Assembly (NCBI RefSeq): GCF_037023725.1
Contig: NZ_CP146077.1
Coordinates: forward strand, 1,339,001-1,403,000
DNA: 64,000 nt
Reading direction: 5' to 3'
DNA from: Pseudomonas bubulae
GTDB lineage: Bacteria > Pseudomonadota > Gammaproteobacteria > Pseudomonadales > Pseudomonadaceae
In this document: positions 1 to 7,978 of the stretch, in pieces
Numbering within the stretch: position 1 is the first letter of the stretch
Layout of the letters: every line of letters starts with the position of its first letter
Translations under genes and position numbers: made by a program
Notes under the pieces: generated by a model
What the model saw: the letters and a program-made list of their open reading frames with translations, nothing else
The model's database searches: none
Told to the model about the DNA's origin: nothing

Positions 1-791
1 ACATAGGTGCTGCCGTCGGGCAGGCTCAAATGGCCGGGACCGTTGAAGCGCCACTCGTTGAACATGCCGCTGTAGTGGCTGCCGTCGATGCCTGTCAGTT
101 CGCCCTTGCCGGTTAAAGCGCCGTCCTTGAAGTCGCCGCTCCACACATCGCCGTCGGCATTCTCATAGCGGCCCTTGCCGTTGAGCTGGTTGTGCTTGAA
201 CGCGCCCTCGTACTGGTCGCCGTCGGCGCTGTTGAAGATGCCGTTGCCTTCAAGTTCGCCATTGACGAACTCGCCGACGAACTCATTGCCGCTGGCATCG
301 CTGCGCCTGCCGGTGCCGTGGGGTTTGCCGTGGGCAAACTGGCCCTGGTACTGGCTGCCGTCTTCCAGCTCCAGATGGCCATCGCCCGAGAACTGGTCAT
401 CCTTGAAGTCGCCGCGATAGCTCAGGGTACCTTGCTTGAGCGTGCCCTCGCCCTCGCGGTTGCCCAGCTTGAACCCGCCCTCGTAGGTACTGTCGTGGGT
501 GGTCAGGCGGCCATGGCCGCTGTACAGGCCTTGCGCGAAACCGCCGCGATAGCTATCGCCATTGCTGGCGTGCCACTCGCCCTGGCCGTGCCACTGGCCA
601 TTTTTGAACTCCCCTGCGTACCAATTGCCATTCGGATAGTCGATACGGCCCTGGCCCTGCAGCAACCCGTTGACCACTTCGCCTCGATAGCGCCCGCCAT
701 CGGGCAGGCGTGCGTCGGGCGGTAACAGTGATTCACCGTCTCCACAGGCCGTCAGCAGCAGGGTCAAAGCAAGGGGGGCAAATGGGCGCAT
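1..791 (-). CDS. MORN-repeat lipoprotein, C-terminus beyond the left edge
   Basis: The minus strand from the ATG at 791 is open all the way to base 1, so only the first ~263 residues are visible and no stop is seen. The N-terminus has a short hydrophobic signal ending in the lipobox LTAC, so it should be an outer-envelope lipoprotein. The rest is a tandem series of roughly 23-residue MORN repeats (pattern YxGxFxxGxxxGxGxxxxxDG), about nine copies. MORN repeats form beta-hairpin stacks that bind lipid or protein; no enzymatic domain is visible. No strong Shine-Dalgarno is seen, so the start rests on the signal peptide. Plus-strand ORFs in this region are shadows of the repetitive minus-strand gene. 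Confidence 0.85.
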   Translation of the reverse strand, partial: MRPFAPLALTLLLTACGDGESLLPPDARLPDGGRYRGEVVNGLLQGQGRIDYPNGNWYAGEFKNGQWHGQGEWHASNGDSYRGGFAQGLYSGHGRLTTHDSTYEGGFKLGNREGEGTLKQGTLSYRGDFKDDQFSGDGHLELEDGSQYQGQFAHGKPHGTGRRSDASGNEFVGEFVNGELEGNGIFNSADGDQYEGAFKHNQLNGKGRYENADGDVWSGDFKDGALTGKGELTGIDGSHYSGMFNEWRFNGPGHLSLPDGSTY

Positions 792-920
792 AACGGGATC
801 CGGATAATTAAGCCACCGAGTATGCCGCAGCAATGGAAGCTGTCTATAGGCCCGGATGAAACATCGGCAGTTATTGTATGCCAAGGTGCAAGCCTGGGCC
901 GTTGGTCGGTAGGACGTGCT

Positions 921-926
921 TATAAT
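921..926 (+). promoter_or_regulatory. Candidate -10 box upstream of lrgA
   Basis: A perfect TATAAT lies 31 bp before the lrgA start codon in the intergenic space between the divergent MORN gene and lrgA. No convincing -35 hexamer sits at the right spacing, so this is a candidate only. Confidence 0.4.
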
Positions 927-957
927 GCGGCACAAAAATATTCGCTGGAGAGGTGAA

Positions 958-1320
958 ATGTTGCTACGCGGCTTGACTTGGCTGGTGCTGTTTCAATTGC
1001 TCGGTACCGCCCTCAATCACTTGTTCGTCCCCGTATTGCCCGGGCCCATTATCGGATTGCTGCTGTTGTTGGGCTTCTTGATGGTGCGCGGTCAAGTCAG
1101 CGAGCCATTGAGTCAGGCTGCCGGCGGGTTGTTGCGTTATTTACCCTTGCTGTTGGTGCCGCCCGCGGTGGGCGTGATGGTGTACGCCGCCGATATTGCC
1201 GCTGACTTCTGGGCGATTGTCGGGGCGCTGGTGCTGTCGCTATTGATCTCGATGGCATTCGTCGGCGTACTGATGCAGCGTCTGCTCAAGAATCACAGCC
1301 ATCCCGAGGAGCGGCCATGA
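958..1320 (+). CDS. lrgA: CidA/LrgA family membrane protein
   Basis: A 120-residue, very hydrophobic protein with about four transmembrane segments and a short charged C-terminus. The PGPIIGLLLLL stretch after the first helix is typical of the CidA/LrgA family, described as holin-like or as partners in overflow-metabolite (pyruvate, glycolate) export. The start at 958 is chosen because GAGAGGTG lies a few bases upstream; a longer reading frame from 916 would put the -10-like TATAAT inside the gene. The stop overlaps the lrgB start (ATGA), so the two are translationally coupled. Confidence 0.88.
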   Translation: MLLRGLTWLVLFQLLGTALNHLFVPVLPGPIIGLLLLLGFLMVRGQVSEPLSQAAGGLLRYLPLLLVPPAVGVMVYAADIAADFWAIVGALVLSLLISMAFVGVLMQRLLKNHSHPEERP

Positions 1321-2033
1321 ATCTGCAATGGCAGGGCGCCTGGGAGTCAGTCATCCATCATCCGTTGTTTGGTATCGGTATCACCCTGGGCGCCTATCAA
1401 CTGGTGCTCGCCGCTTACGAGAAAACCCGCTGGCTCTTCCTGCAGCCGGTGCTGGCCTCGATGCTGCTGGTGATCGGTGTGCTGCTCAGTTGCGGCCTGA
1501 GCTACGCGGAGTACCGCAAGAGCACCGATATCCTGAGTATTTTGCTGGGCCCCGCAACGGTGGCGCTGGCGGTGCCGCTGTACCTGAACCTGCGGCGGAT
1601 CCGGCAGTTGTTCTGGCCCATTTTTACTACGCTGGTAATTGGCGGCGTCTTCGCCACTGCGTTGGTGGTGGGCCTGGCCTGGTGGTTCGGGGCCGAGCAC
1701 ATGATGCTGATGACCCTGGCGCCCAAGTCGGTGACCTCACCGATTGCCATGCTGGTGGCCGAGCAGATTGGTGGTGTGGCGGCGCTGGCAGCAGTGTTTG
1801 TGCTGATTACCGGGGTGATCGGCGCAATTTGCGGGCCGGGCCTGTTGCGCCTGCTCGGGGTTCACAGCCCGGAGGCCCGAGGTATGGCCCTGGGCATGAC
1901 GGCGCACGCGGTTGGCACTTCGGTGGCCCTGCAGGAAAGTGAAGAGTGTGGCGCCTTCGCGGCGCTGGCGATGAGTCTGATGGGTCTGGGTACGGCGGTG
2001 TTCCTGCCGTTGGCCGTGACCCTCATGGTGTAA
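1317..2033 (+). CDS. lrgB: LrgB family membrane protein
   Basis: 238 residues with several hydrophobic helices and the LrgB signature region (APKSVTSPIAM, followed by GGVAALAAVFVLITGVIGA and a late GTSVALQ). LrgB is the larger partner of LrgA; together they are linked to murein hydrolase control and export of small organic acids across the inner membrane. The start codon overlaps the lrgA stop by 4 bp, and the length is normal for the family (about 230-240). Confidence 0.9.
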   Translation: MNLQWQGAWESVIHHPLFGIGITLGAYQLVLAAYEKTRWLFLQPVLASMLLVIGVLLSCGLSYAEYRKSTDILSILLGPATVALAVPLYLNLRRIRQLFWPIFTTLVIGGVFATALVVGLAWWFGAEHMMLMTLAPKSVTSPIAMLVAEQIGGVAALAAVFVLITGVIGAICGPGLLRLLGVHSPEARGMALGMTAHAVGTSVALQESEECGAFAALAMSLMGLGTAVFLPLAVTLMV

Positions 2034-2043
2034 GGGTGAAGCT

Positions 2044-2634
2044 ATGACATTGCCGCTGTTTCCTTTGAATACCGTGCTGTTTCCAGGTTGTGTGCTGGAT
2101 TTGCAGATATTTGAGGCGCGCTACCTGGACATGGTTGCCCGCTGCATGAAGCAGGGCACAGGCTTTGGTGTGGTGTGCATCCTGGATGGCCGTGAGGTCG
2201 GCAATGCACCCCAGGGTATCGCCGGGATTGGCTGTGAAGCCCTGATTCGCGATTTTCAGCAGCAGGACAACGGCCTGCTGGGCATTCGCGTCGAGGGCGG
2301 GCGGCGCTTTGAAGTGCTGGGCACTGAGTTGCAGCGCGATCAGCTACTGCTGGCGCATGTCGAGTGGCTGGATGACGCCCCCGAGCAGCCCCTGCAGGAA
2401 GAAGACCAGGACCTGCTGGCCTTGCTCAAGGCGCTGGCCGAGCACCCGATGGTGGTGGCCCTGAACATGAACACCGAGGTGGCGGGGCAACAGTCGCTGT
2501 CCAATCAACTGGCGTACCTATTGCCCTTTGCCGAGGCAGACAAGATCGAACTGCTGCAGGTCAATGACCCGCAGCAGCGTCTGGACGGGATACAAGTGCT
2601 GCTCGATGAGATCCAGGGCGAAGCCCTCAACTGA
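2044..2634 (+). CDS. LON-substrate-binding-domain (LAN) protein
   Basis: 196 residues, essentially one ATP-dependent-protease LA N-terminal domain: it opens with LPLFPLNTVLFPGCVLDLQIFE, the hallmark of the Lon N-domain, and has no AAA+ or protease domain. Such stand-alone LAN proteins are common in pseudomonads; they are thought to bind proteins but have no assigned reaction. AGGGTGA gives a good ribosome site 10 bases after the lrgB stop, so it is probably co-transcribed with lrgAB. Confidence 0.85.
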   Translation: MTLPLFPLNTVLFPGCVLDLQIFEARYLDMVARCMKQGTGFGVVCILDGREVGNAPQGIAGIGCEALIRDFQQQDNGLLGIRVEGGRRFEVLGTELQRDQLLLAHVEWLDDAPEQPLQEEDQDLLALLKALAEHPMVVALNMNTEVAGQQSLSNQLAYLLPFAEADKIELLQVNDPQQRLDGIQVLLDEIQGEALN

Positions 2635-2636
2635 TC

Positions 2637-3953
2637 TCAGTAGGCGTAGCGCAGCAGTTCCTTGGACAAGTGCCCGAGCATGAAAAACCCGTAGAGCGCA
2701 GTGACTGACGGCAAGATCAGCCACCAGATTTTCTGCGGGACCGGCTCAAGGGGCATGTATCGCTGGCTTAACGCCAGAGCGAATGCGTTGACAGTGATGG
2801 CGAGCAGGGCCCCAGCGGTGATGTCCGTTGGCCAGTGAGCGCCCAGGTACACCCGCGACATCGCCACGGTGATCGCCAGCAGGCAACCCAGCAATACCCA
2901 GGTGACGCGCATGCGTTGTGGCTGGTTGCGCCCGGCCAGAATGGCCAGGGCGACAAAAAACGCAAACGCCCCCGAACTGTGGCCGCTGGGCATGCTGTAG
3001 CTGGTCAGCGGGTCCACCAGCACTTCGGGGCGCACCCGGGCGAAGAAGTGCTTGGTCGCGGTATTGGCCAGCGCGGTAAACAGCGTGATCCCGCCAAAGA
3101 ACCACATTGCCCGCCATTGCCGGGTAAACAGCAGAATGACGCACACCAGGGCTGCCGCCAGAAACTGGGTACGGAAGTTGCCGATTTGCGTCACCAGCAC
3201 GGCGGCGCTGTCCATGGCACTGCTGCGATGCTCTTGTACCAGGGCCGTGATGCCCTGGTCGAAGGCGGTCATGTGTGGATAACCGATAAAGACGGCCAGT
3301 AGCAGGGCGAAGCTGAGTGTGCCGATCAGCAGCGTGGCCCGGGGTTGGCGACGGATACTGGCATTGATGCTCAGGCCCAGCAGGGCGGCGAGGCCCGCGG
3401 CAACAATGGCGGCCTGTAGCCAGAAGCCTTCGGGCAGTGGCAGGCGAATGGCAGCACCGGTGGCCCAGCCCGGTAGCAGGTACGCCACCGACCAGCCTGC
3501 TCCGGCCAGCAGGCTGACGCCGATAAAGCGCGGGATCGGCATGTCGCACATCCCGGCCACCATCGGCAGCATGGGCCGCAGCGGGCCGATAAAGCGCCCG
3601 ACCAACAGGCTGACAATACCGTAGCGATGGAAGTAGCTCTCGGCCCCGTTCATCCATTCGGGATGAGTGCGCAAGAGGGGTAAGCGGCGAATGTTCTGGT
3701 GGAAGCGCCTGCCCAGGGCGTAGGACACCGCGTCGCCGAGCAACCCGCCGAGAAAGCCCAGCAGCAGGGTTTGGCCCAGGGACAGGGCGCCGCTGCCGGC
3801 CATGACGGCAATGGCGAACAACAATACGGTGCCGGGAACAATGATGCCGGCAATTGCCAGACACTCCACGCAAGCCACAATAAACACCGCGAGGCCCAGC
3901 CACTGCGGGTTGGCTGTCAGCCAGCCGGTGATGCTATCGAGCCATGGGCCCAT
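2637..3953 (-). CDS. DedA-family / PAP2 phosphatase fusion membrane protein
   Basis: 438 residues in two membrane modules. The N-terminal ~200 residues are a DedA/SNARE-associated domain (polytopic; GRFIGPLRPMLPMVAG motif). The C-terminal ~220 residues are a type-2 phosphatidic acid phosphatase, with its three motifs visible: KHFFARVRP, PSGHSSGA and SRVYLGAHWPTD, which supply the conserved Lys/Arg, His and His/Asp of the phosphatase site. Likely acts on a lipid phosphate such as undecaprenyl pyrophosphate or phosphatidate at the inner membrane; the exact substrate cannot be read from sequence. It converges on the LON gene with 2 bases between the stops. Confidence 0.9.
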   Translation of the reverse strand: MGPWLDSITGWLTANPQWLGLAVFIVACVECLAIAGIIVPGTVLLFAIAVMAGSGALSLGQTLLLGFLGGLLGDAVSYALGRRFHQNIRRLPLLRTHPEWMNGAESYFHRYGIVSLLVGRFIGPLRPMLPMVAGMCDMPIPRFIGVSLLAGAGWSVAYLLPGWATGAAIRLPLPEGFWLQAAIVAAGLAALLGLSINASIRRQPRATLLIGTLSFALLLAVFIGYPHMTAFDQGITALVQEHRSSAMDSAAVLVTQIGNFRTQFLAAALVCVILLFTRQWRAMWFFGGITLFTALANTATKHFFARVRPEVLVDPLTSYSMPSGHSSGAFAFFVALAILAGRNQPQRMRVTWVLLGCLLAITVAMSRVYLGAHWPTDITAGALLAITVNAFALALSQRYMPLEPVPQKIWWLILPSVTALYGFFMLGHLSKELLRYAY

Positions 3954-4026
3954 GTTCCGATTTCCTTGTCTGCTTATTAGGTTGTTTGTAGGCGCTACAG
4001 TCTTGAAGCTGGCCCGGCTCTAGTTA

Positions 4027-4111
4027 TGGGAGTGGGTTTGCACGCGATGCAGGCCCCGCGGTCTGTCAGGACAATTGCGGCGATGCCATCGCGAGCAAAC
4101 CCGCTCCCACA
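4027..4111. repeat. REP-type inverted pair (REPIN), copy 1
   Basis: Two imperfect inverted arms, TGGGAGTGGGTTTGC on the left and GCAAACCCGCTCCCACA on the right, flank about 55 bases between the DedA-PAP2 start and the mpg stop. The arms match those at 18993, 29043, 45162 and 47888, so this is one member of a chromosomal REP family. Confidence 0.85.
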
Positions 4112-4114
4112 GGA

Positions 4115-4783
4115 TCAGTTGTGCTCCAGGGTGATGAAATCCCGCCCCTCAACCTGCCCGCGACGCAGCGGATTACGCGTGCAATACGCAGCGTAGTCAG
4201 CATCGACAAAGCGGTACATCAAATGCTCGTCGCGCCCGTGGGGGATGCCCAGACGGGTGGTCTGGATAATTTTCGAAGGTTGTTCTCTGACGTCATCGAC
4301 CCACAAGCGTTCGGGGTCGAAACATTTTGCATCCCATTCGCGCACCTTCAACCCCAGCGCTTTGCACAGCAGGGTTTGCCCCGCACACAGTTTGTGTTCG
4401 GGCCGGGGGTTGCCTTTGGCGTCCGGGTTGTTGCGTTGCATCTGCGCCAGGCTGTCCGGGCCCGCCAGCTCATCAAGCCAGGGATGGGCCGATTTGATCA
4501 GCACTGCGTTGCCGGGGCCGTGGGCGCTGAAATTCAGCGAGTCGCCGCCGCGGGCGTAATACATGTAGATATGCCCGCCATCGAGAAACAGCGCCTTGCG
4601 CTTGTCGGTATAGCCCAGCGAGGCGTGGCTGCCTTTGTCGGTGAGGTAATAGGCTTCGGTTTCGATAATCCGGGCGCTGAGCCACAGCCCGTTGACCCGA
4701 TGGCGAATGACTTTGCCCAGCAGTTGGCAAGCAACAAGCTGGGCATCTCGATCGAAAAAGGCATCAGGCAGCATCATGGGCAT
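4115..4783 (-). CDS. mpg: DNA-3-methyladenine glycosylase (AAG/Mpg family)
   Basis: About 222 residues of the AAG/MPG fold: ARIIETEAYY with the catalytic Glu and the substrate-pocket aromatics, GHIYMYYARGG, GPGNAVLIKSAHP, and a C-terminal NPLRRGQVEGRDF. It excises alkylated bases such as 3-methyladenine from DNA in base-excision repair. The reading frame extends far upstream but homology starts at LPDAFFDRDAQ, so a start at 4783 (or the Mets just after it at 4777 and 4774, or 4834) is preferred; none has a strong Shine-Dalgarno, so the start is uncertain. Confidence 0.88.
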   Translation of the reverse strand: MPMMLPDAFFDRDAQLVACQLLGKVIRHRVNGLWLSARIIETEAYYLTDKGSHASLGYTDKRKALFLDGGHIYMYYARGGDSLNFSAHGPGNAVLIKSAHPWLDELAGPDSLAQMQRNNPDAKGNPRPEHKLCAGQTLLCKALGLKVREWDAKCFDPERLWVDDVREQPSKIIQTTRLGIPHGRDEHLMYRFVDADYAAYCTRNPLRRGQVEGRDFITLEHN

Positions 4784-4918
4784 GTGCAGGACGGTCAGTG
4801 GATAGCTGAAAAGGTGCAGATCATAGCAAGTCATGCTTAATCGGGGCTGAACGCAGTGTATTTGTGGTCCATTTCGACCATCCGCCTGCCACCGCTGTGC
4901 GTGAGGCGGCGGGACCGC

Positions 4919-4924
4919 TATAAT
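4919..4924 (+). promoter_or_regulatory. Candidate -10 box for proA
   Basis: TATAAT in the 125-bp divergent space between mpg and proA, 35 bp before the proA ATG. No clear -35 hexamer is visible at 16-18 bp. Confidence 0.45.
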
Positions 4925-4959
4925 CGGCCGCTTTCCTCCCTGCCAAGACCCTTGAGACC

Positions 4960-6231
4960 ATGACTGAGTCCGTTCTTGACTACATGACCCGCCTGGGTCG
5001 CGCTGCTCGCGAAGCCTCCCGCGTGATCGGCCGTGCCAGTACGGCGCAGAAAAACCGTGCCCTGCACGGCGCTGCTGCTGCATTGGATGCCGCACGTCTG
5101 GAGCTGGTTGCTGCCAACGAACTGGACCTGGCCGCCGGCCGGGCCAACGGCCTTGAGCCGGCCATGCTGGAGCGCCTGGCGCTGACCCCTGCACGCATCG
5201 ACAGCATGATTGTCGGTTTGCGTCAGGTGGCAAGCCTGCCAGACCCCATCGGCGCGATTCGCGACATGAGCTACCGCCCTTCGGGTATTCAGGTCGGCAA
5301 GATGCGTGTACCGCTGGGTGTAGTCGGAATCATCTACGAGTCGCGTCCTAACGTGACCATTGATGCTGCCAGCCTGTGCTTGAAGTCGGGCAACGCAACC
5401 ATCCTGCGCGGTGGCTCCGAGGCGATTCACTCAAACCGTGCCATTGCAGTGTGCATCCAGCGCGGCCTGGCCGAAGCCGGTTTGCCGCCCGCCGTGGTGC
5501 AAGTGGTTGAAGTGACCGATCGTGCCGCTGTCGGCGCGCTGATCACCATGCCCGAGTACGTTGATGTCATCGTGCCTCGCGGCGGCAAGGGGCTGATCGA
5601 ACGGGTCAGCCGTGATGCCAAGGTGCCGGTGATCAAACACCTGGACGGCATCTGCCATGTATACGTCAGTCCCCATGCCGATCTTGCCAAGGCGCAGCGC
5701 ATTGCGTTCAACGCCAAGACCTACCGTTATGGCATTTGCGGCGCGATGGAAACCCTGCTGGTGGATCAGGCCGTCGCGGCAGAATTTTTGCCGGCAATGG
5801 CTGAACAATTTCGCGCCAGGGGCGTCGAACTGCGCGGTTGCGAGCGTACCCGGGAGTTGATCGACGTGGTTGCCGCCACTGAAGACGACTGGAACACCGA
5901 GTACCTGGACGCCATCCTGTCGATTCGTATCGTGGAGGGTCTGGACCAGGCGATTGAGCATATCAATCACTATGGCTCCCATCACACCGACTCGATCGTC
6001 ACCGAACACCAGGGCGATGCCCGGCGTTTTATGGCCGAAGTGGACTCCAGTTCCGTGATGCTCAACACACCAACCTGCTTTGCCGATGGATTTGAATACG
6101 GATTGGGTGCGGAGATTGGCATTTCTACTGATAAGCTGCACGCCCGCGGCCCGGTGGGTCTCGAAGGTCTGACCTGCGAGAAGTACATTGTGGTCGGCGA
6201 TGGCCAGTTGCGCGGTCAGGAGCCAGTCTGA
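4960..6231 (+). CDS. proA: Gamma-glutamyl phosphate reductase
   Basis: 423 residues, full family length. ProA reduces gamma-glutamyl phosphate with NADPH to glutamate-5-semialdehyde in the second step of proline synthesis. Visible signatures include [26 protein letters not shown] and [17 protein letters not shown], the last holding the catalytic Cys, plus a C-terminal [25 protein letters not shown]. It heads a long rightward block; nadD begins at or within its last codons. Confidence 0.97.
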   Translation: MTESVLDYMTRLGRAAREASRVIGRASTAQKNRALHGAAAALDAARLELVAANELDLAAGRANGLEPAMLERLALTPARIDSMIVGLRQVASLPDPIGAIRDMSYRPSGIQVGKMRVPLGVVGIIYESRPNVTIDAASLCLKSGNATILRGGSEAIHSNRAIAVCIQRGLAEAGLPPAVVQVVEVTDRAAVGALITMPEYVDVIVPRGGKGLIERVSRDAKVPVIKHLDGICHVYVSPHADLAKAQRIAFNAKTYRYGICGAMETLLVDQAVAAEFLPAMAEQFRARGVELRGCERTRELIDVVAATEDDWNTEYLDAILSIRIVEGLDQAIEHINHYGSHHTDSIVTEHQGDARRFMAEVDSSSVMLNTPTCFADGFEYGLGAEIGISTDKLHARGPVGLEGLTCEKYIVVGDGQLRGQEPV

Positions 6232-6232
6232 C

Positions 6233-6922
6233 TTGGTCAAGCTGAAAGCGTCAGCGCCGGCACCTGTGATCGACGTGTTACCCCAGCGCATAGGCGTACT
6301 GGGCGGAACCTTCGATCCGGTGCATATCGGTCATCTGCGTGGCGGGCTGGAAGTGGCGGAGATGATGGGGCTCGACGAGCTGCGTCTTACCCCCAATGCC
6401 AGGCCACCGCACCGTGACACCCCCCAGGTGTCAGCCCACGACCGTTTGGCGATGGTCGAGTGCGCTGTCGCAGGAGTGGCTACGCTGGTAGTGGACGCCC
6501 GGGAGCTGCAAAGGGACAAACCGTCCTACACGATCGATACACTGGAATTGATGCGGGCCGAGATGGCCGCGTATGACCAGTTGTTTTTACTGTTGGGTTG
6601 GGACGCGTTTTGCGGCCTGCCCACATGGCATCGCTGGGAAGAGTTGCTCCAGCATTGCCATATCCTGGTGCTACAGCGCCCGGATGCCGACAGCGAACCG
6701 CCGGATGCCTTGCGCAACCTGCTGGCAGCGCGCTCGGTAAGCGACCCGCTGGCCCTGAAGGGGGCAAGCGGACAGATTGCATTCGTTTGGCAGACGCCGC
6801 TCGCGGTATCCGCCACCCAGATCCGCCAACTGCTGGCCAGCGGTAAGTCGGTACGTTACCTGGTGCCCGACGCGGTCCTGGCCTACATCGATGCGCACGG
6901 GCTTTACCGTGCGTCGAACTGA
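6233..6922 (+). CDS. nadD: Nicotinate-nucleotide adenylyltransferase
   Basis: About 229 residues. The N-terminal [16 protein letters not shown] is the nucleotidyltransferase HxGH motif, and [18 protein letters not shown] near the C-terminus supplies the ISSTxxR-like loop (here SATQIRQ). NadD transfers AMP to nicotinate mononucleotide, giving deamido-NAD. The best start is a TTG at 6233 with AGGAG ten bases upstream, one base after the proA stop; an in-frame ATG at 6188 would overlap proA by 44 bases, and GTG codons just before the HxGH motif are also possible. Confidence 0.92.
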   Translation: MVKLKASAPAPVIDVLPQRIGVLGGTFDPVHIGHLRGGLEVAEMMGLDELRLTPNARPPHRDTPQVSAHDRLAMVECAVAGVATLVVDARELQRDKPSYTIDTLELMRAEMAAYDQLFLLLGWDAFCGLPTWHRWEELLQHCHILVLQRPDADSEPPDALRNLLAARSVSDPLALKGASGQIAFVWQTPLAVSATQIRQLLASGKSVRYLVPDAVLAYIDAHGLYRASN

Positions 6923-6994
6923 AAAAGGGTGTGTTTCAAGGCGCCAATTGTCGTGTATTGAAACACCCGAACATACGAGCAAAACGAGTTTTAT

Positions 6995-7489
6995 ATGACT
7001 GACAAAGATGTAAGCAAAGTAAAGCGCAAAGGCACCTTCAAAAGCGCGCCATTGCCGGAAAAAACCTTCAGCGCCGAGCCTCTCAAGGGTGAAGAGCTGG
7101 TCAAGGTTGCTGTTGCCGCCCTGGAAGACGTCAAGGCCCAGGATATCCAGGTCATCGACGTGCGTGACAAGCACAGCATCACTGACTTCATGATCATCGC
7201 TACCGGTACTTCGAACCGTCAGATCGGTGCGATGCTCGACAAGATCCGCGAAGCGGTGAAGGCTCTGGGCGTCAAGCCGCTGGGCGAAGAAGGCAAGGGC
7301 GACAGCGACTGGGTTCTGCTGGACATGGACGACGTGATCGTTCACATGATGACCGCCAGTGCCCGTCAGTTCTACGACCTGGAGCGTCTGTGGGCCGGTG
7401 CTGAACAAAGCCGTGCAGGCAGCGCTGCTCACCACAGCCCGGAAAACACCCATGAGCACTTCCTGAAGCTCAACAAAGACCAAGAGTAA
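6995..7489 (+). CDS. rsfS: Ribosome silencing factor RsfS
   Basis: 164 residues with an Iojap/RsfS domain (VAALEDVKAQDIQVIDV, ITDFMIIATGTSNRQ, GDSDWVLLDMDDVIVHMM). RsfS binds ribosomal protein L14 on the 50S subunit and blocks subunit joining under nutrient limitation. The basic ~35-residue N-terminal extension before the domain is usual in pseudomonads. It lies between nadD and rlmH, the common bacterial order, with rlmH starting 9 bases after its stop. Confidence 0.95.
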   Translation: MTDKDVSKVKRKGTFKSAPLPEKTFSAEPLKGEELVKVAVAALEDVKAQDIQVIDVRDKHSITDFMIIATGTSNRQIGAMLDKIREAVKALGVKPLGEEGKGDSDWVLLDMDDVIVHMMTASARQFYDLERLWAGAEQSRAGSAAHHSPENTHEHFLKLNKDQE

Positions 7490-7498
7490 GGGTTCGCT

Positions 7499-7966
7499 GT
7501 GCGCCTGCGTTTGATCGCTGTCGGTTCGCGTATGCCCAAGTGGGTGGAAGAAGGCTGGCATGAATATGCCAAGCGTCTGCCATCCGAGCTGGCACTTGAA
7601 CTGGTGGAAATACCGCTCAACACCCGTGGCAAGAATGCTGACGTGGCCCGCTTCATCCGCCAGGAAGGCGAAGCCATGCTGGCCAAGGTAGGCCCGGGCG
7701 AGCGCATCGTAACCCTCGAAGTGCACGGCAAACCGTGGAGTACCGAGCAGCTGGCGGTTGAGCTTGACCGCTGGCGCCTGGATTCGCGCACGGTGAACTT
7801 TATGGTCGGTGGCCCGGAAGGGCTGGCGCCGGAAGTCTGTGCCCGCGCTGACCAGCGCTGGTCGCTGTCGCCATTGACGCTGCCGCACCCGTTGGTGAGG
7901 ATTCTGATCGGTGAGCAGTTGTATCGCGCCTGGACAGTGCTGTCCGGGCACCCGTATCACAAATAG
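7499..7966 (+). CDS. rlmH: 23S rRNA (pseudouridine1915-N3)-methyltransferase
   Basis: 155 residues of the SPOUT-type RlmH family: [19 protein letters not shown] at the start, FMVGGPEGL for S-adenosylmethionine binding and the knot, and a C-terminal [28 protein letters not shown]. It methylates pseudouridine 1915 in helix 69 of 23S rRNA. Translation begins at GTG (7499), preceded by TAAGGGT. Confidence 0.96.
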   Translation: MRLRLIAVGSRMPKWVEEGWHEYAKRLPSELALELVEIPLNTRGKNADVARFIRQEGEAMLAKVGPGERIVTLEVHGKPWSTEQLAVELDRWRLDSRTVNFMVGGPEGLAPEVCARADQRWSLSPLTLPHPLVRILIGEQLYRAWTVLSGHPYHK

Positions 7967-7978
7967 TCAGCGCTCTGA

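Noticed and set aside
192-725. Plus-strand ORF of 177 aa in the MORN region
   Set aside because: It is the antisense of a minus-strand MORN-repeat gene; its low-complexity Ala/Val/Leu-rich sequence comes from the repeats, and the minus strand has a signal peptide and family motifs.
2746-3903. 385-aa ORF overlapping the DedA-PAP2 gene on the same strand in another frame
   Set aside because: Arg/Pro-rich shadow frame without domains; the 438-aa frame has complete PAP2 and DedA motifs.
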